This document shows, piece by piece, positions 32,648 through 44,900 of a DNA stretch of 64,000 bases (positions are counted from its first letter, which is position 1; each line of letters starts with the position of its first letter). Origin of the DNA: Hibiscus mutabilis (taxonomy: Eukaryota; Streptophyta; Magnoliopsida; Malvales; Malvaceae); assembly GCA_019671005.1 (NCBI GenBank), contig CM033717.1:71593850-71657849 (forward strand). Direction: 5' to 3'. The notes beneath the pieces are model-generated. The model ran no database searches, was not told the DNA's origin, and was given only the letters and a program-made list of their open reading frames with translations. A program made the position numbers and the translations under genes.

Positions 32648-34149
32648 TGAAAGTGAAATGCACAAGCATCCCCATTTGAGTTAGTTAGGCCATTAAAGCA
32701 TATATGTAAAATTGCTGATATTTTAATTCTCATCATTATAGGAAAAGATCATATTTGGACCACTTGGTTCACCAACTAAACAAAATTAGGGATTACGCTA
32801 AATCAAACATGTTGAAAATGATTTTTCTTTTCTTTTTTTATATTTTGGATCCATACTTTCTGCATTTTATTTTAGAAAATTTTACATTTTTTACAACAAA
32901 TTCTTTTGGTTTAGGAGTTAGTGTGAATTATAATCTGAATATTCATTTTATAAAATAATACAAAATATTAGTTATGTCTTTTATTAGAATATAAAATCTA
33001 ATTCGGATAAAAAAAATTAATGAAAATCGTTTGGACCCATTCATAAATAGAATACATTCTGTCTTTATTCCTTTTATATTATTATAAAGAGGTTAACAAT
33101 AATTAAGCTAATGAGGTCTTGCTTTAATAGTGAGTTTGATGTAATATAAGGATTTTGAGGTCACCATACGTAAAGTGTACGTATGAGTTCTTAATTTAGA
33201 TACATTAATTTAATTGAAGTCGTCTTGTATATGTGAAGTAAATCTTTTTTTAATAGTCTTAATGTGATTAGAATATAATATTTTTATATTTTTTAATAAA
33301 ACACATATTTTGCAGGTAAAATTATTTAAATTCGAATCTCATAAGAAAAGTATCATCCTATTTTCTACCAGTAATGCATTGTAATGATGCATTCGAATTA
33401 TAAACCTGTGGACTGTGATGATAATTGTAATAATTCCTCTAAGTAAACGAAACACTTTTTGCTCGCTTTCGTGCATCAATAATGTCTAATGAGTAATGAC
33501 AACCCTAGCTAAGCAAGTGGATAGTTTATTTTTCCTCGAATTTTATATGCGAGTTAATGACTTTAAATAAAAGGGTAAACTACTTAAATGCTCACTCAAT
33601 GTTTAAGGGGCTAACGTTTTGATCATATTTTTTTCTTCAATTTAGTCACTCATTTTTAGGACACTAACACTCTGGTCCAAAAAATTCATTTTAAGTTAGT
33701 CACTCAACTTTTAAGGTGTTAACGTATTAGTCACTAAAGCCGTAAAACCTTTAACGGCGATTAATGTTTTAGTCGCCCAATTTTCAGGCACTAACATTTT
33801 GGTTACATAGACAAAACTTTGACATTTTAATCACTAAACCATTAAATTCCGTAATAGATCTATAACATATTAGTAATAGGTCCCAGAATTTAAAATATGG
33901 ATCAAATCCAAATAAACAATAAGGATTTCAGCTCATGTCTATAATTTCCATATTTTTATCCTATTTCAAATTTATGAAATGAAAAAGTAGAATTAAAATT
34001 GCAATTTAAATTTGAAAATGAAATATAAATAAAATAACAAAAGTTCTGAAATATATCAAAATTGACTCGACAAGGGAATATGAAACTATGAAATAATAAC
34101 AAAGCATTTTTAGGGGAAAATAATCAAAATCTTATCCACTTTTATTGAC
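29771..34149. other. Long AT-rich intergenic region, no gene recognised
   Basis: Stops are frequent in all frames. Contents seen: further CCCTAAA-like scraps at about 30690-30790; an (AAT)n microsatellite at 32571-32647; MITE-like CTAACGTTTTGATCA / CACTCAACTTTTAAGG repeats at 33580-33850. Segment 31560-31740 is less AT-rich (GGATTTAGCCAACGCTGTTG) and may be a decayed gene piece that could not be identified. Confidence 0.45.
32571..32647. repeat. (AAT)n microsatellite
   Basis: Some 25 AAT units with one early interruption. The antisense poly-Ile frame across it is an artefact. Confidence 0.95.
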
Positions 34150-34385
34150 TAAAGTACACCAAATAGTCCTTAAACTACGGCTTTGTATCATTTGATCACA
34201 AATTTTTTAAAAGTTATGAAATGACCGTTAAATACATGATTATTTTGTAACAGTTTGATAAAATTTAATGACCATTTTATAATGCCACAATTTGATAAAT
34301 TTAATGATTATTTTGTAATTTTTCAAAGTTCAATCGTCAAAATGATACAAAAATCGTAGTTTAGGGACTACTGGTGTACTCGAAG
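34150..34385. repeat. Short MITE with about 45-bp terminal inverted repeats
   Basis: AGTACACCAAATAGTCCTTA at the left is mirrored at the right by TAGGGACTACTGGTGTACT. Pairing continues inward through CTACGGCTTTGTATCATTTG and its counterpart. The interior is only about 150 bp of AATGACCGTTAAATAC-like sequence. The long TIRs suggest a Mutator-type non-autonomous element; no target duplication was seen. Confidence 0.6.
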
Positions 34386-36338
34386 CTTTTCTATTTACAT
34401 TGAGAAGAAAAAGGTACTTCTAAATTATGTGTGTTGACTGGCTTAATTAATTAATTAACTATTAATTAATGGAATTTTTTGACTTTAATGTTAATGCGAA
34501 AGGTAGGTAAGGGATCCACGTGGCCTGCCTGTACAACATAAATATTTAAATTAAAAAAGTCATAATCCAGAACTAAGAAACTTAAATTGTTTTTTTTTAA
34601 ATCTCTTTCAAAATTAATAATGAATTATACAAATAAAATTGTTTTTATGGTGGATAATTATTTCAAACTCAATTGTTCCTCAACCCCTTTTCCCTTATAT
34701 TCAGTAGCAGTGGTAATTAAAATTATAATTTCTGGTTAACAAATGCATTCTCAATAATTTTGACAGGTAGAGTTAGGTTGCATTTTATTAATTTAAAAAT
34801 GAAAAAGGAAATACCATTTTTAATTAACAAATACTTTTTAAATATTAACTAAAGATAGGTGAAAATTTAAATATGTCTGCGGAAACAAAATTAGGAGTTG
34901 ATTCTTGATACTATGAACATAATAAACTTGATTGAAAGGATTATTAATAATATTAATAATTATACAAATACAACCAACAACCAGTTGATTTACGTTTAAG
35001 TCTCTCGAACAAAATTAAAATTTTTAATTTTAATATTATAAATGAAAATGATTAAGTTAAAGAGAATCGTACTATATTATACAAAAGCATTTTACAAATA
35101 ATTTATAGTAGTACTGTATTAGTATTAAAGAAGGAAGAAAAGGATAAAATAACCATTGTCCTACTTCTTACTCAAGCATTGGAAAAACAAAGAGTACAGT
35201 GCAAGGCAAAGAGAAAGGACCCACGTGGAAGCATGAGAGCGTGAAGGAGGTTTTAGTTTAGGGTTTGGGAATTGAGAATCAGAGCGGCCATAAATGCCCC
35301 CACATATGTCGATGTGCTTTTCAAAGCCCTTTCCTTTCATTTTATTTTTGGCTTTTACTCAGTGCTTTAATTTCTATTTACTTTCCCCTTTCTGCTTTTT
35401 ATTAAAACTCATTTAATTACTACCACCATTGTCATTTGTATTATGGTTATTGACTTATTAATTTAAAAATATGAAATAAGTGATATTATTTATATTTGAA
35501 TCGAGTATAATATTTATTTATAACTAAATTAAAAAGTTCATTCTATAATATTTTTTTATAAAATTTAATATCTAAATTAGTCGTATAATAAGTTAAGAAT
35601 TCGTGGTTAAATAAAAAGAATTGTATATTGGGCAACTGCTGTGGGATCCTCGCTACATCCCCGTATATAGCAACATAATCATCATTATGGCTGTGAAAAG
35701 CTTCAAAGGCAATGCATTATTATCATTTCCATGGGTGTAACCGATAAAAAAAAACAGTAACTTACAGAGCTCTTCTTTTTCGCTTTAATGTTGTTCTAAA
35801 GGGGCATTAAGTACTGTTTTTGGTCCTTTGTCTTCAAAACTTTGGATTTTTCTTGGTGAGTGTTTTCTGGGGGCTTATATTTTTCATTTTGGGCTGTTGG
35901 GTTTTTGTTTCTTGTTTTTGGAGGAGTTGACCTAAACGGCCAACCCCAATTCGGTGTCTGATTGGAGATTCTCTGGTTATAGGCATGGATTTGGATGTGT
36001 TTCTGAAGTGGGTTTGGGGGAGTTTTTCTCAATGGGGTATGTGGAAATGAATCTAGTGATGGATTTGATGGATTCAAAACAACTTTCTTTTTCCTGAAAT
36101 ATTTAGCGGGTTTTATTTGATTTACATGTTGAAGATGAAGCTACATTTGGGTTAATTTTCAAGGTTTGATCTTTTGGGAAAGAACTGGCTTGAGCACTTG
36201 AGGTTGGGTTTTTTTGGGTGGGAGTGTTGAAGTAAAACTGGGTTTTGGTTTTAGATTTAGAAAGTTTTTGTCTTTTGGATTCTGGAATAGTTGGTGTTCT
36301 GCTTCTGAAGTTGTCTTCTTTTCCACTATTGTGAGAAA
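34386..36338 (+). promoter_or_regulatory. Upstream region and 5' leader of the NPH3 gene
   Basis: Two perfect CCACGTGG palindromes (34516-34523 and 35221-35228) are G-box cores upstream of the NPH3 start. A TATA-like GTATATAGC lies near 35670. The leader from about 35760 is T-rich and contains a 21-codon upstream frame, ATG at 35985 to TGA at 36050 (MDLDVFLKWVW...). It would precede the main start if no leader intron removes it. Positions 34386-35200 are otherwise AT-rich without a gene. Confidence 0.4.
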
Positions 36339-39300
36339 ATGGCTTGCATGAAACTTGGATCCAAAACTGATGCCTTTCAAAGGCAAGGGCAGGCTTGGTA
36401 TGTATTCTGTCATTGACTATTGTGAGATGTTTTGTTTTGCTTTATTTAGTTTTAATCTTCTGAATGTGTCAGTTGTGCTCTCTTTCTTTCACTTTAGCTT
36501 TTGGCTTTTGTTAGAATGTTTAGATATACTTTAATATCTGAATTTGGATGCATACGGATGAAGAGACATACTGCTATGCTTGTTTAGTCTTTAACTCTGT
36601 GAAATTAGTATTTGGTAAATAGACTGATATCATGCCATTGCTCTTTGTTTTTTGGTTGAAGTTGAAGTAATGCACTTTATTACAGCTTCAATTTACAGAA
36701 GATGAGTAGCTTATAGGTCGTCAACCGACTCGTAACTTGATAACTAATTATTTCGACTCTTAAGCACTTTAACATGCAGCAGTAAAGATTGAAGTTGTCA
36801 TGTGGATGTACTGGTTAAACCCTCAATAGAAGAAGGGGGGGGGTGCCCATCTTCTAGGAGACCTTGAACTTGTGCTAGCCTATATCTTGCCCTTATTCTT
36901 TATATTTCTTATGCTTACTTGTAGAACGTTATTTGATGCATTTGTTGAACTATGAGAATAAGTGATTTGGGTGAATACCAGGCTAGGCCGGTTTAATATC
37001 ATGTTTAGTTTAATAGGACTAAGGTTAGATAAGATGATCCATATTTTCCCTGTTTAATATCATGTCTGTTTTCATTTGTTAATATTCCTTTTAACTTTTT
37101 ACCAATGTTGGAAGGTTTTTAACAATGATGGAATCGAACAAAATGAGAAAATGGTATTATTTCTTATCCTAGTGATTGCAAATGTGGAATCCCAACATTT
37201 GGATGAGATGGACTCATGGACATGTCATTAAAGGTGTCATGTTAATGCTCATTAAGATTAGGTTAATAGTGTTTCATCTGTATAGTCATATTGTTGCACA
37301 TTTTTATTTACGATGAATTATGAAATAGTACAAATATTTTATAATATGGGACCAAGCTTCTTTGGTTTGATTCTAAGCACCCTGCTTCTTCCTAAGCATG
37401 TGAAATTCTTTTTGTAATTCTGTTGTTGAGCTTAATATGCATGTTATATTATAGGTTCTGCACAACTGGACTTCCTAGTGATATTGTTGTTGAAGTTGGA
37501 GAAATGTCCTTTCATCTTCACAAGGTAATTTCCCCTACATCATGTATATACATCATCCTGATTGGTGTTCCCCTTTTAAATTCGCTGAATTTATATGTTT
37601 ATAAAGTCTTTCCGCTCATTTTTACTGGTTTCTGTAAAATAAAGATAGAAAATCCATTCCTGTGCCCCGCACCATCTTTCTAAGACCTCATCGATTGATT
37701 TTCCTTAGTGAATTTGCATGGACCTGTACTTGTTACGATATGCATGGTAAAATGAAGTTTCTAGTCAAATAACCGTACATTTTTCGGTTCTTACTCTTGT
37801 CAACTATTATTTGGAGCAGTTCCCTTTACTCTCTAGAAGTGGGGTTATGGAAAGATTAATCGCAGAAGCATCCGGCGAAGAAGAAAAATGTTCCATATGC
37901 ATCCCTGACATTCCTGGGGGGGCCAAAACTTTTGAACTTGTGGCGAAGTTCTGCTATGGGGTGAAACATGAACTCACTGCCTCAAATGTTGTGTACCTTC
38001 GATGTGCCGCTGAGCATCTAGAAATGACTGAGGAATACGGGGAAGGTAATCTTATTGTGCAGACTGAAACCTTTCTTAATCAAGTAGTCCTCCAAAATTG
38101 GAAAGATTCTCTCAGAGCACTTCAAACATGTGATGATATTATCGCTCATGCTGATGAACTGAATATTACAAAAAGGTGCATTGAATTGTTAGCCGCAAAG
38201 GGATCTACAGACCCCAACCTATTCGGGTGGCCCATGACGGAACATGGTGGTCCTATGCAGAGCCCTGGTGGAAGTGTGTTGTGGAATGGGATAAGTACAG
38301 GGGCCAAACCAAAAAATACAAGTTTGGACTGGTGGTATGAAGATGCGTCGAATTTAAGTTTACCACTCTATAAGAGACTGATTTCAGCCATGGAGGCTCG
38401 TGGTATCAGAGAGGAGATAATTGCTGGTTCACTTACTTCTTATGCAAAAAAGTACCTACCTGGCTTGATCAGGCGTCAGGGTGCTAATGATTCGAACTCT
38501 AGTGCCAGTCTTGCACCTGTGGCCTTAGGGGCTCCTCTATCAGAAGAAGATCAGAAGATTTTGCTGGAGGAGATTGATAGTTTGCTTCCTATTCAGAAAG
38601 GCCTTGTCCCAACCAAGTTTTTGTTTGGACTGCTTCGGACAGCAATGATTCTCCGAGCAAGCCCATCTTGTATATTCAACTTTGAGAGAAGGATCGGGTT
38701 GCAGCTTGATAAAGCAACTCTGGAAGATCTACTGATGCCTAATTTCTCTTATTCCATGGAAACACTTTACAACGTGGACTGTGTGCAGCGAATTCTTGAG
38801 CATTTTCTTGCCATGGACCAAATCACTGGTGGAGCCTCTCCATGTTCGGCTGATGATGGTCAGATTATTGGCTCACCTTCATTAACACCAATTACGATGG
38901 TAGCCAAGCTCATTGATGGGTACCTTGCGGAGGTTGCACCTGATGTTAATTTGAAGCTCCCCAAGTTTCAGGCTCTTGCTGCTTCAATTCCCGACTATGC
39001 CCGGCCGTTGGATGATGGTCTATATCGTGCAATAGACATTTATCTCAAGGTACTACCCTTACTGCACATAATTGCTAATTACATTGTTTTCTTCCTTTTT
39101 TATGCTGCAAATATTATGCAAGTCATGTTTTATAGAGGCCCTTTTAAGATGTTTTGAGAATGATTGGATAGCTTTAAATTAGGTTGGGAATGGGGATTCT
39201 CCCATTGTTTAAAGAGATATAAGCTCTCAAATACAAGTTGTTTCCGCTGTCGATTCTTTGACTGAGTAATTTTATTTGGCATTTTAATGTACGTTGCTCC

Positions 39301-40047
39301 TCTTGTCTACAAAGTTAACCAGCCGAAAAGCCAAATCTTATGTGCATTGATTCTTAGGGAGCTTAAAATTATCTTGTTCTTAAAATCAATTGTTGCATCT
39401 TAAAGAAGGGTACAAGAAGGAAATCTTGAAATTCTTCATTGCTACAATTATTTTAACATGTTAACTTTCTCCTATGCTTATCAAACTTGCAGTCACACCC
39501 ATGGTTGTCGGAATCCGACAGAGAACAACTATGCCGGCTGATGGACTGCCAGAAGCTCTCCTTGGAAGCCTGTACCCATGCTGCACAAAATGAGAGACTG
39601 CCACTGAGAATAGTTGTCCAAGTCCTGTTCTTCGAGCAGCTTCAGCTTAGGACTTCAATCGCCGGTTGCTTTTTGGTCTCAGATAATCTTGACGGATCGC
39701 GACAATTAAGAAGTGGGTTCGCAGGGTCAACTGATGGAGGAGGGTGGGCCTCAGCTGTGAGAGAAAATCAGGTTTTGAAGGTAGGCATGGATAATATGAG
39801 AATGCGGGTTTCCGAGCTTGAAAAAGAATGCTCGGACATGAGGCAAGAAATTGAGAAGCTGGGGCGGGTAAAGGGTTCTTCAAGCACTTGGGGAAACGTA
39901 TCAAAGAAATTCGGATTCAAGTTGAAGTCTCAAATGTGCAGTGCACAGGAGGATTCTATAAGCAACCAGAAGGATGGAATTGGGAAGATTGAGAAAGTGA
40001 AGGACGTGAAAGGAAAGCACAAGAAAAGCTCAAGTAAAGATGAATAA
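36339..40047 (+). CDS. BTB/POZ and NPH3 domain-containing protein (NRL family)
   Basis: Four exons join in frame: 36339-36397, 37455-37524, 37820-39049 and 39493-40047, 637 residues plus TAA. The N-terminus MACMKLGSKTDAFQRQGQAW leads to a BTB fold (about 28-110: LPSDIVVEVGEMSFHLHK, LLSRSGVMERLIAEA, FELVAKFCYGV). The NPH3 domain runs from about residue 200 (DWWYEDASNLSLPLYKRLIS) through MVAKLIDGYLAEVAPDVNLK to the signature DDGLYRAIDIYLK and SLEACTHAAQNERLPLR. A C-terminal coiled coil (MDNMRMRVSELEKECSDM) and basic Lys/Ser tail follow. It closely resembles Arabidopsis At1g30440 as I recall it. Family members such as NPH3 act at the plasma membrane in auxin-related signalling and as CUL3 adaptors; the exact role of this one is not known from sequence. 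No breaks were seen. Confidence 0.93.
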
Positions 40048-40300
40048 TGCAATCAATGACAATGGATTTTCTTGTATTCATCATTCTGATCCTTTTGGTC
40101 TCATTGTTGTTGCTTAGTTGCACCTTTAAACTTTGTTAAACCATAGCTTCCCACCTGAATTATTTAACTATATGTAGATGACGGTAGAAAGCGTAATTTA
40201 ATTTGTTTCATTCATGTACTGTTTCCCTTTATAACTATAAGGCATGTATAATCTCAGATTATTAGACTCCGCTGAAATAAAAGAATCATTATCATGAATA
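40048..40300. terminator. 3' untranslated region of the NPH3 gene
   Basis: AT-rich DNA between the stop codon and the 40301 MITE. AATAAA-like motifs occur (CTGAAATAAAAGAATC near 40270). No other feature. Confidence 0.4.
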
Positions 40301-40955
40301 AGGGTGATAACGAGCCTGACCGGCTCGTGAGCTACTCGGTTCGGTCAAAATTCTGCTCGAGTGAGCTTGATTTGTCTCAGGCTCGTCTCGAAACTTTAAC
40401 AAGCCGAGCCGACCCAAGTTCGGCTCGAAAAGCTCGTGAACAGGTTCGGAATACTTATATATATATTATATATATGCTACATATGCACTAAAAGTAATCT
40501 GTTTAACAAAAGAAAAGCAATGAAATAAATTAAGAAAAATCTACTAAAAGTAAATTAATTAAAATAAGTTGGACATTTTCCTTAGTTGGTTGTTGTTTGA
40601 TTTTGTATTTTTTTTTATTATGTGTTGTGTGTTGTAAGAATATTTTCTTAGTTATTTGGATTAATCTAATTTTTGGGCATTTTCTCCCTTTCTCGACATT
40701 AAATTTCGTTTCAGCGTTGGTTATAAAAGAGGCTTTTAACGATGCCCATCTTTTATAAAAAAACCATAGTAAAATTATCCATTTCGAGCCAAGCTTGACG
40801 GGCTTCTAGCTCAAGCCGAACTTAATAGTATTATTTTTGAGTCGAACTCGAGCCTAAAACTTTGAGCTCGACGAGCCTCGAGCCTAATAATATTGTTTTG
40901 GAGTTGAGCCGAACCAGACTAAGCTCGGGCTCAACTCGGCTCGTTATCACCCCTA
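40301..40955. repeat. MITE-like element with 10-bp near-perfect target duplication
   Basis: The ends AGGGTGATAACGAGCC and GGCTCGTTATCACCCCT are inverted repeats. The subterminal zones are rich in GAGCCGAACTCGG-type motifs in opposite orientations. Flanks ATCATGAATA (40291-40300) and ATCATAAATA (40956-40965) differ at one base and would be the target duplication. A 9-10 bp duplication fits Mutator-like elements. The middle is AT-rich and non-coding. It sits within 260 bp of the NPH3 stop codon. Confidence 0.65.
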
Positions 40956-41306
40956 ATCATAAATAAATAACAGGTTTGCAACAAAATAATTTTAATAATT
41001 TAAAGGTACAACTGTAATCGATCAGAGCATAACTAATTAACTATCTGTAAACTGTACGTACATTGTTTGTTTACGTTAAGTAAATATAAATAAGATTGTT
41101 GACTTCATGAACAAGTTTGTTTTTCTGTTGATTTAAAATTGATATTTTTCAATAAAATACATTTAAAAATGTTAATGTTTATTTTATCTATTTCTATTTC
41201 AAATATAAACTATTAATATCTATGTTTGATGATTAGATCTAAAAAATAAGAAATATTTATTTACGATTTGTTTTATTATCATAAATATTTTTAATTATAG
41301 TTTATA
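40956..41306. other. AT-rich spacer, no gene seen
   Basis: Nothing beyond low-complexity AT sequence; stops in all frames. Confidence 0.5.
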
Positions 41307-41513
41307 TTTCGATATACAAGCTGTATAAAAAATTACATTTAAAACTTAAATCCCAAACACTAACACTCTAAAACCTAAACTTTAAACCCTAAGCTTTAAA
41401 CTCTAAATTATAACCATAAACTTTAAATTCTACCCCCTACACACTAAACTCTTAAACCCTAAATCGTAACCTAAAATCTTAAACCCTAAACTACACAAGC
41501 TTGTGTATCAAAA
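41307..41513. repeat. Telomere-like MITE, family A
   Basis: It starts TTTCGATATACAAGCTGTAT, has a CCCTAA-like interior, and ends ACACAAGCTTGTGTATCAAA. The ends are partly eroded. From 41514 to 41970 no further gene is seen; GTTCATGAACATG-type repeats lie at 41540-41640. Confidence 0.65.
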
Positions 41514-41970
41514 TATTTTTCTTTAATTATTCACGGTCCTGTTCAAAAATATGTCTATGAACATGTTCGTTTAATTTAGTGTTCATGAGCATGCTCATTT
41601 AACATGTTCGTAAACATTAACGAACATGAACACATAATTTTAAATAAATAAAAAACATCAACAGTAAACGGACAAGCTTAAAAAAAATAGAGGGCTGTTT
41701 GTTTAAATTCAGTTCATTTACAATCCTATTCGAAAGACTTTTTAAATAAAAATAAACTCTGTAACGCCAGGGAGTTGAAATAAAAAATATTCAAAACCCA
41801 CTTATTCGGGGGCAAAAGAAATAAAAGACTCGACAATATTGGACGCGACGCGACGCGACACGACACGAAAAAGTGTCTTTAATTTAAGCCTAACCTCCTC
41901 ATCTGAATTTTCTGACAGAAGGCAGAAAAGCCAGCTAACAGGTTTTTCCAAAGTGCTGCTTGAAGCTCCA

Positions 41971-44900
41971 TTAATGGTATTGCTTTGGTGATGTAAGTTG
42001 CCTCAGGTTATACTTTGCCAACTCCTTGTATTTCTCAACAACCCCAATCAAGCAGATTGTCTGAAACCAGAAAAAAAGAGTGAAATGGAAGGCCGGATTA
42101 AGTGATTTTTCAAAGAGCAAATGTGCACCTTCACAATTTCAACTACAATAGTTGTGTCAGGATTGCTAAGATCAACGTTGTGTGGTGCAGGTACAGACTT
42201 CGCAACCGAATTTATAATTTTCATCCTGTCAATTCCAGAATTTGCACGCGCCTCGTATAGTACGGCAAACTGCAGTGAATAAAAGTTACAATCCCAGCAC
42301 GTATAAACCATACAAACCTCATCCGTATACCTTTTTTCTTCTTCAGGGGGCAGGACCAATGTTGATATAAACATTATTCAACACATCCACAGTGAATAAA
42401 TCATCGTTCGAGTTAGCTACCTTACAAACTAAGGCTTTGTTTGGTAGAGAGGAAAGAAAATTAGAAAAATAAAAAATTAAAGTGATGAAAAAATGAAAGG
42501 ATGAAAATATATATTTCTTTTCTATCGGTGTACTTAATTGAGAGGATGAAAAATTAAAAGGAAAATAAATTTTTTCTTCTCTATTATTTGGTACAATGAA
42601 AAAGTGAGAGGAAAGAAAATTAAACTTTGAAAATTATAATTTATTTTTAATTTTTATAATTTAATACAATATTTTTTTGATTTGATTATTTTTATTCAAT
42701 TTAGTCCCTAAAATTTTTTATTTAATCTAAAATTGACCCATATTTATTTTTAATTTTTATAATTTAATCTAACATTTTTAATATAGTTTTATTTTATTCA
42801 ATTCAATCCTTAATTTTTTTCTTCAATTCAAAATTAACCTATATGTATTTCTATTCTTTTTATAATTGAGTCCAATATTTTTAATATGGTTTTATTTTTG
42901 TCCAATTTAATCCATAATTTTTTTTATTTAATATGAAATTAACTTATATTTATTTCTAATTTTTATAAATTAGTTTAATATTTTTATAATTCAATCCCGA
43001 GAGTTTGACTATCAATATAACACCTAATACACGGTACAAATGAATCCAACCCAAATATCAAACGCTACAAATAGCCCATATGTGGCCTAAAACAAATTTA
43101 AAAAAAAAACAAGAATATTTGATTACATGAAAGTAAACAACCAACATGAACATAAAGGGAAAACAATTAACTAAAGCCACCCGAGAAAAGAAACCTTTAA
43201 GATCTTTAGAAAGAAACGATTTAACAAAAATGCATTTTGGTAATTTTACAAGATTTGAACCCAAAAAACATTCAAAACTTAAATAAAAGTTTAATATAAG
43301 TAGAAACATTGTATACTTATATTTGGTTAAAAAAGTTCAAATCGAAGTAAATTTAACCAAATTGGGGTTTAAGGACTAAAACGTAAATAATTCATAAGTT
43401 GAATTTTAAGTTAAAACTCAATTTCATGTCCATTTTAAACTCATTAATTCCAACTAGACTTAATGGTAATTTCGTGTTGAAATCAAATTTGAAATAGTGT
43501 TAATTGCAAAAAAATAAGTAGTTTATGAGCCATTTAAAAAACATTCATAAAATACAAGGGCCAATTTTTCAAAAAGTGAAATTAAACCTTCCTTTTTGTA
43601 GTAAATATCATTGACCAAGTTTCAGGTTAATCCGAGCTAAAACAAGTCGTTAATCAACTATAAAATTAGTGACTGAAATATAAAATTTGCTATTATAAGA
43701 TAATGGACTAAATTATAAAATAGAGATCAATTCCAAATTAAATAAAATTTTAAGGATTAAATTGAATAAAATAAAATTATAGTAAAAATATTAGATAAAA
43801 TTATAAAAATTAGAAACAAATAAGGTTCAATTCCGGATTAAATAAATATTTTAGAGACTAAAGTGAAAAAAATTATTTTATTAATAATATTGAATTTAAT
43901 AATAAAATAAAAAAACAAATAAGGGTAAATTTTAAATTAAATAATATTTTTAGGGACTAACTGGACAAAATAAAATCATAATAAAAATATTAGATGGAAT
44001 CATAAAAATTAATTATAAATATGCTTAAAATAAAATTAGAATTTTTTAAACCTAATTTCATAATTTTTATTATTAAAGTGGGATAGCTTTCACTTTTCTT
44101 TCTTATTTTCCACCCAATTTGGAGGGAAAACTATTTGTATAGGAGCAAGGAAAACTACCTCCCCTCCTAATTTCTTTCCTTCTAATTTTCTACCCTACCA
44201 AGTAACCCTTAAATTCATTTTCTTTCCAATCCAATTTTCTCTTCCCTTCTTCTTTCCTCCCTCTCGCTTTTCCTCTCTACCAAGCAAAGCCTAAATGAAG
44301 GCATTCAAATATGTAGAAAGTTTATTCTTTATGTATCGAAGCAAATCATGAGTGCTTCGTTTATGGATAAATTGAGGGCTATCTTATATGGATTTTTCAA
44401 CAAGCAAATGATACAAGACTTGAAGTCCAAGAAATCTGTAATGGATCAAACACTGATTTAAAGCCATGGCATTTTACAATTTCTTAGAACATTTTAATTT
44501 CCTGGCAGATCCACACTAAGTGAAAACTCACTTGGCAGCTACTACACATATTTGAAAGGTTTGATCGGTCCAAATTGTTACTTCCCTAAAGATAAAAGGA
44601 AGTCCCATATCCCATTTCAGTAAACAACCCCCTTGAACTAAAACTAGAAGTTGTGGTTTTAAATCGTGTAGCTTGCCTATAAGTCATGCATTTGGTTTAA
44701 TCAAAGACTACGATGTTTATGGAAAGCAAGTTCAAATCAATGCGGTGCGCCTTGTCCATCCTATGGATTCAATTAACTTGATTTGAATGTGTCGGAAAAC
44801 TAGCTCTTAGAAGCACTATAAAATATTTCATCACTTGAAAACCAAAACAAAAAGAATGGGAGTTCATCTATTTCATACCTTCCTAGGATTCTGTGTCTCC

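Noticed and set aside
32494..32736. Frame with long Ile/Tyr runs
   Set aside because: It is the translation of an AAT microsatellite.
42433..44291. Autonomous Harbinger transposon
   Set aside because: No transposase or Myb-like frame; the arms are AT-rich tandem repeats.
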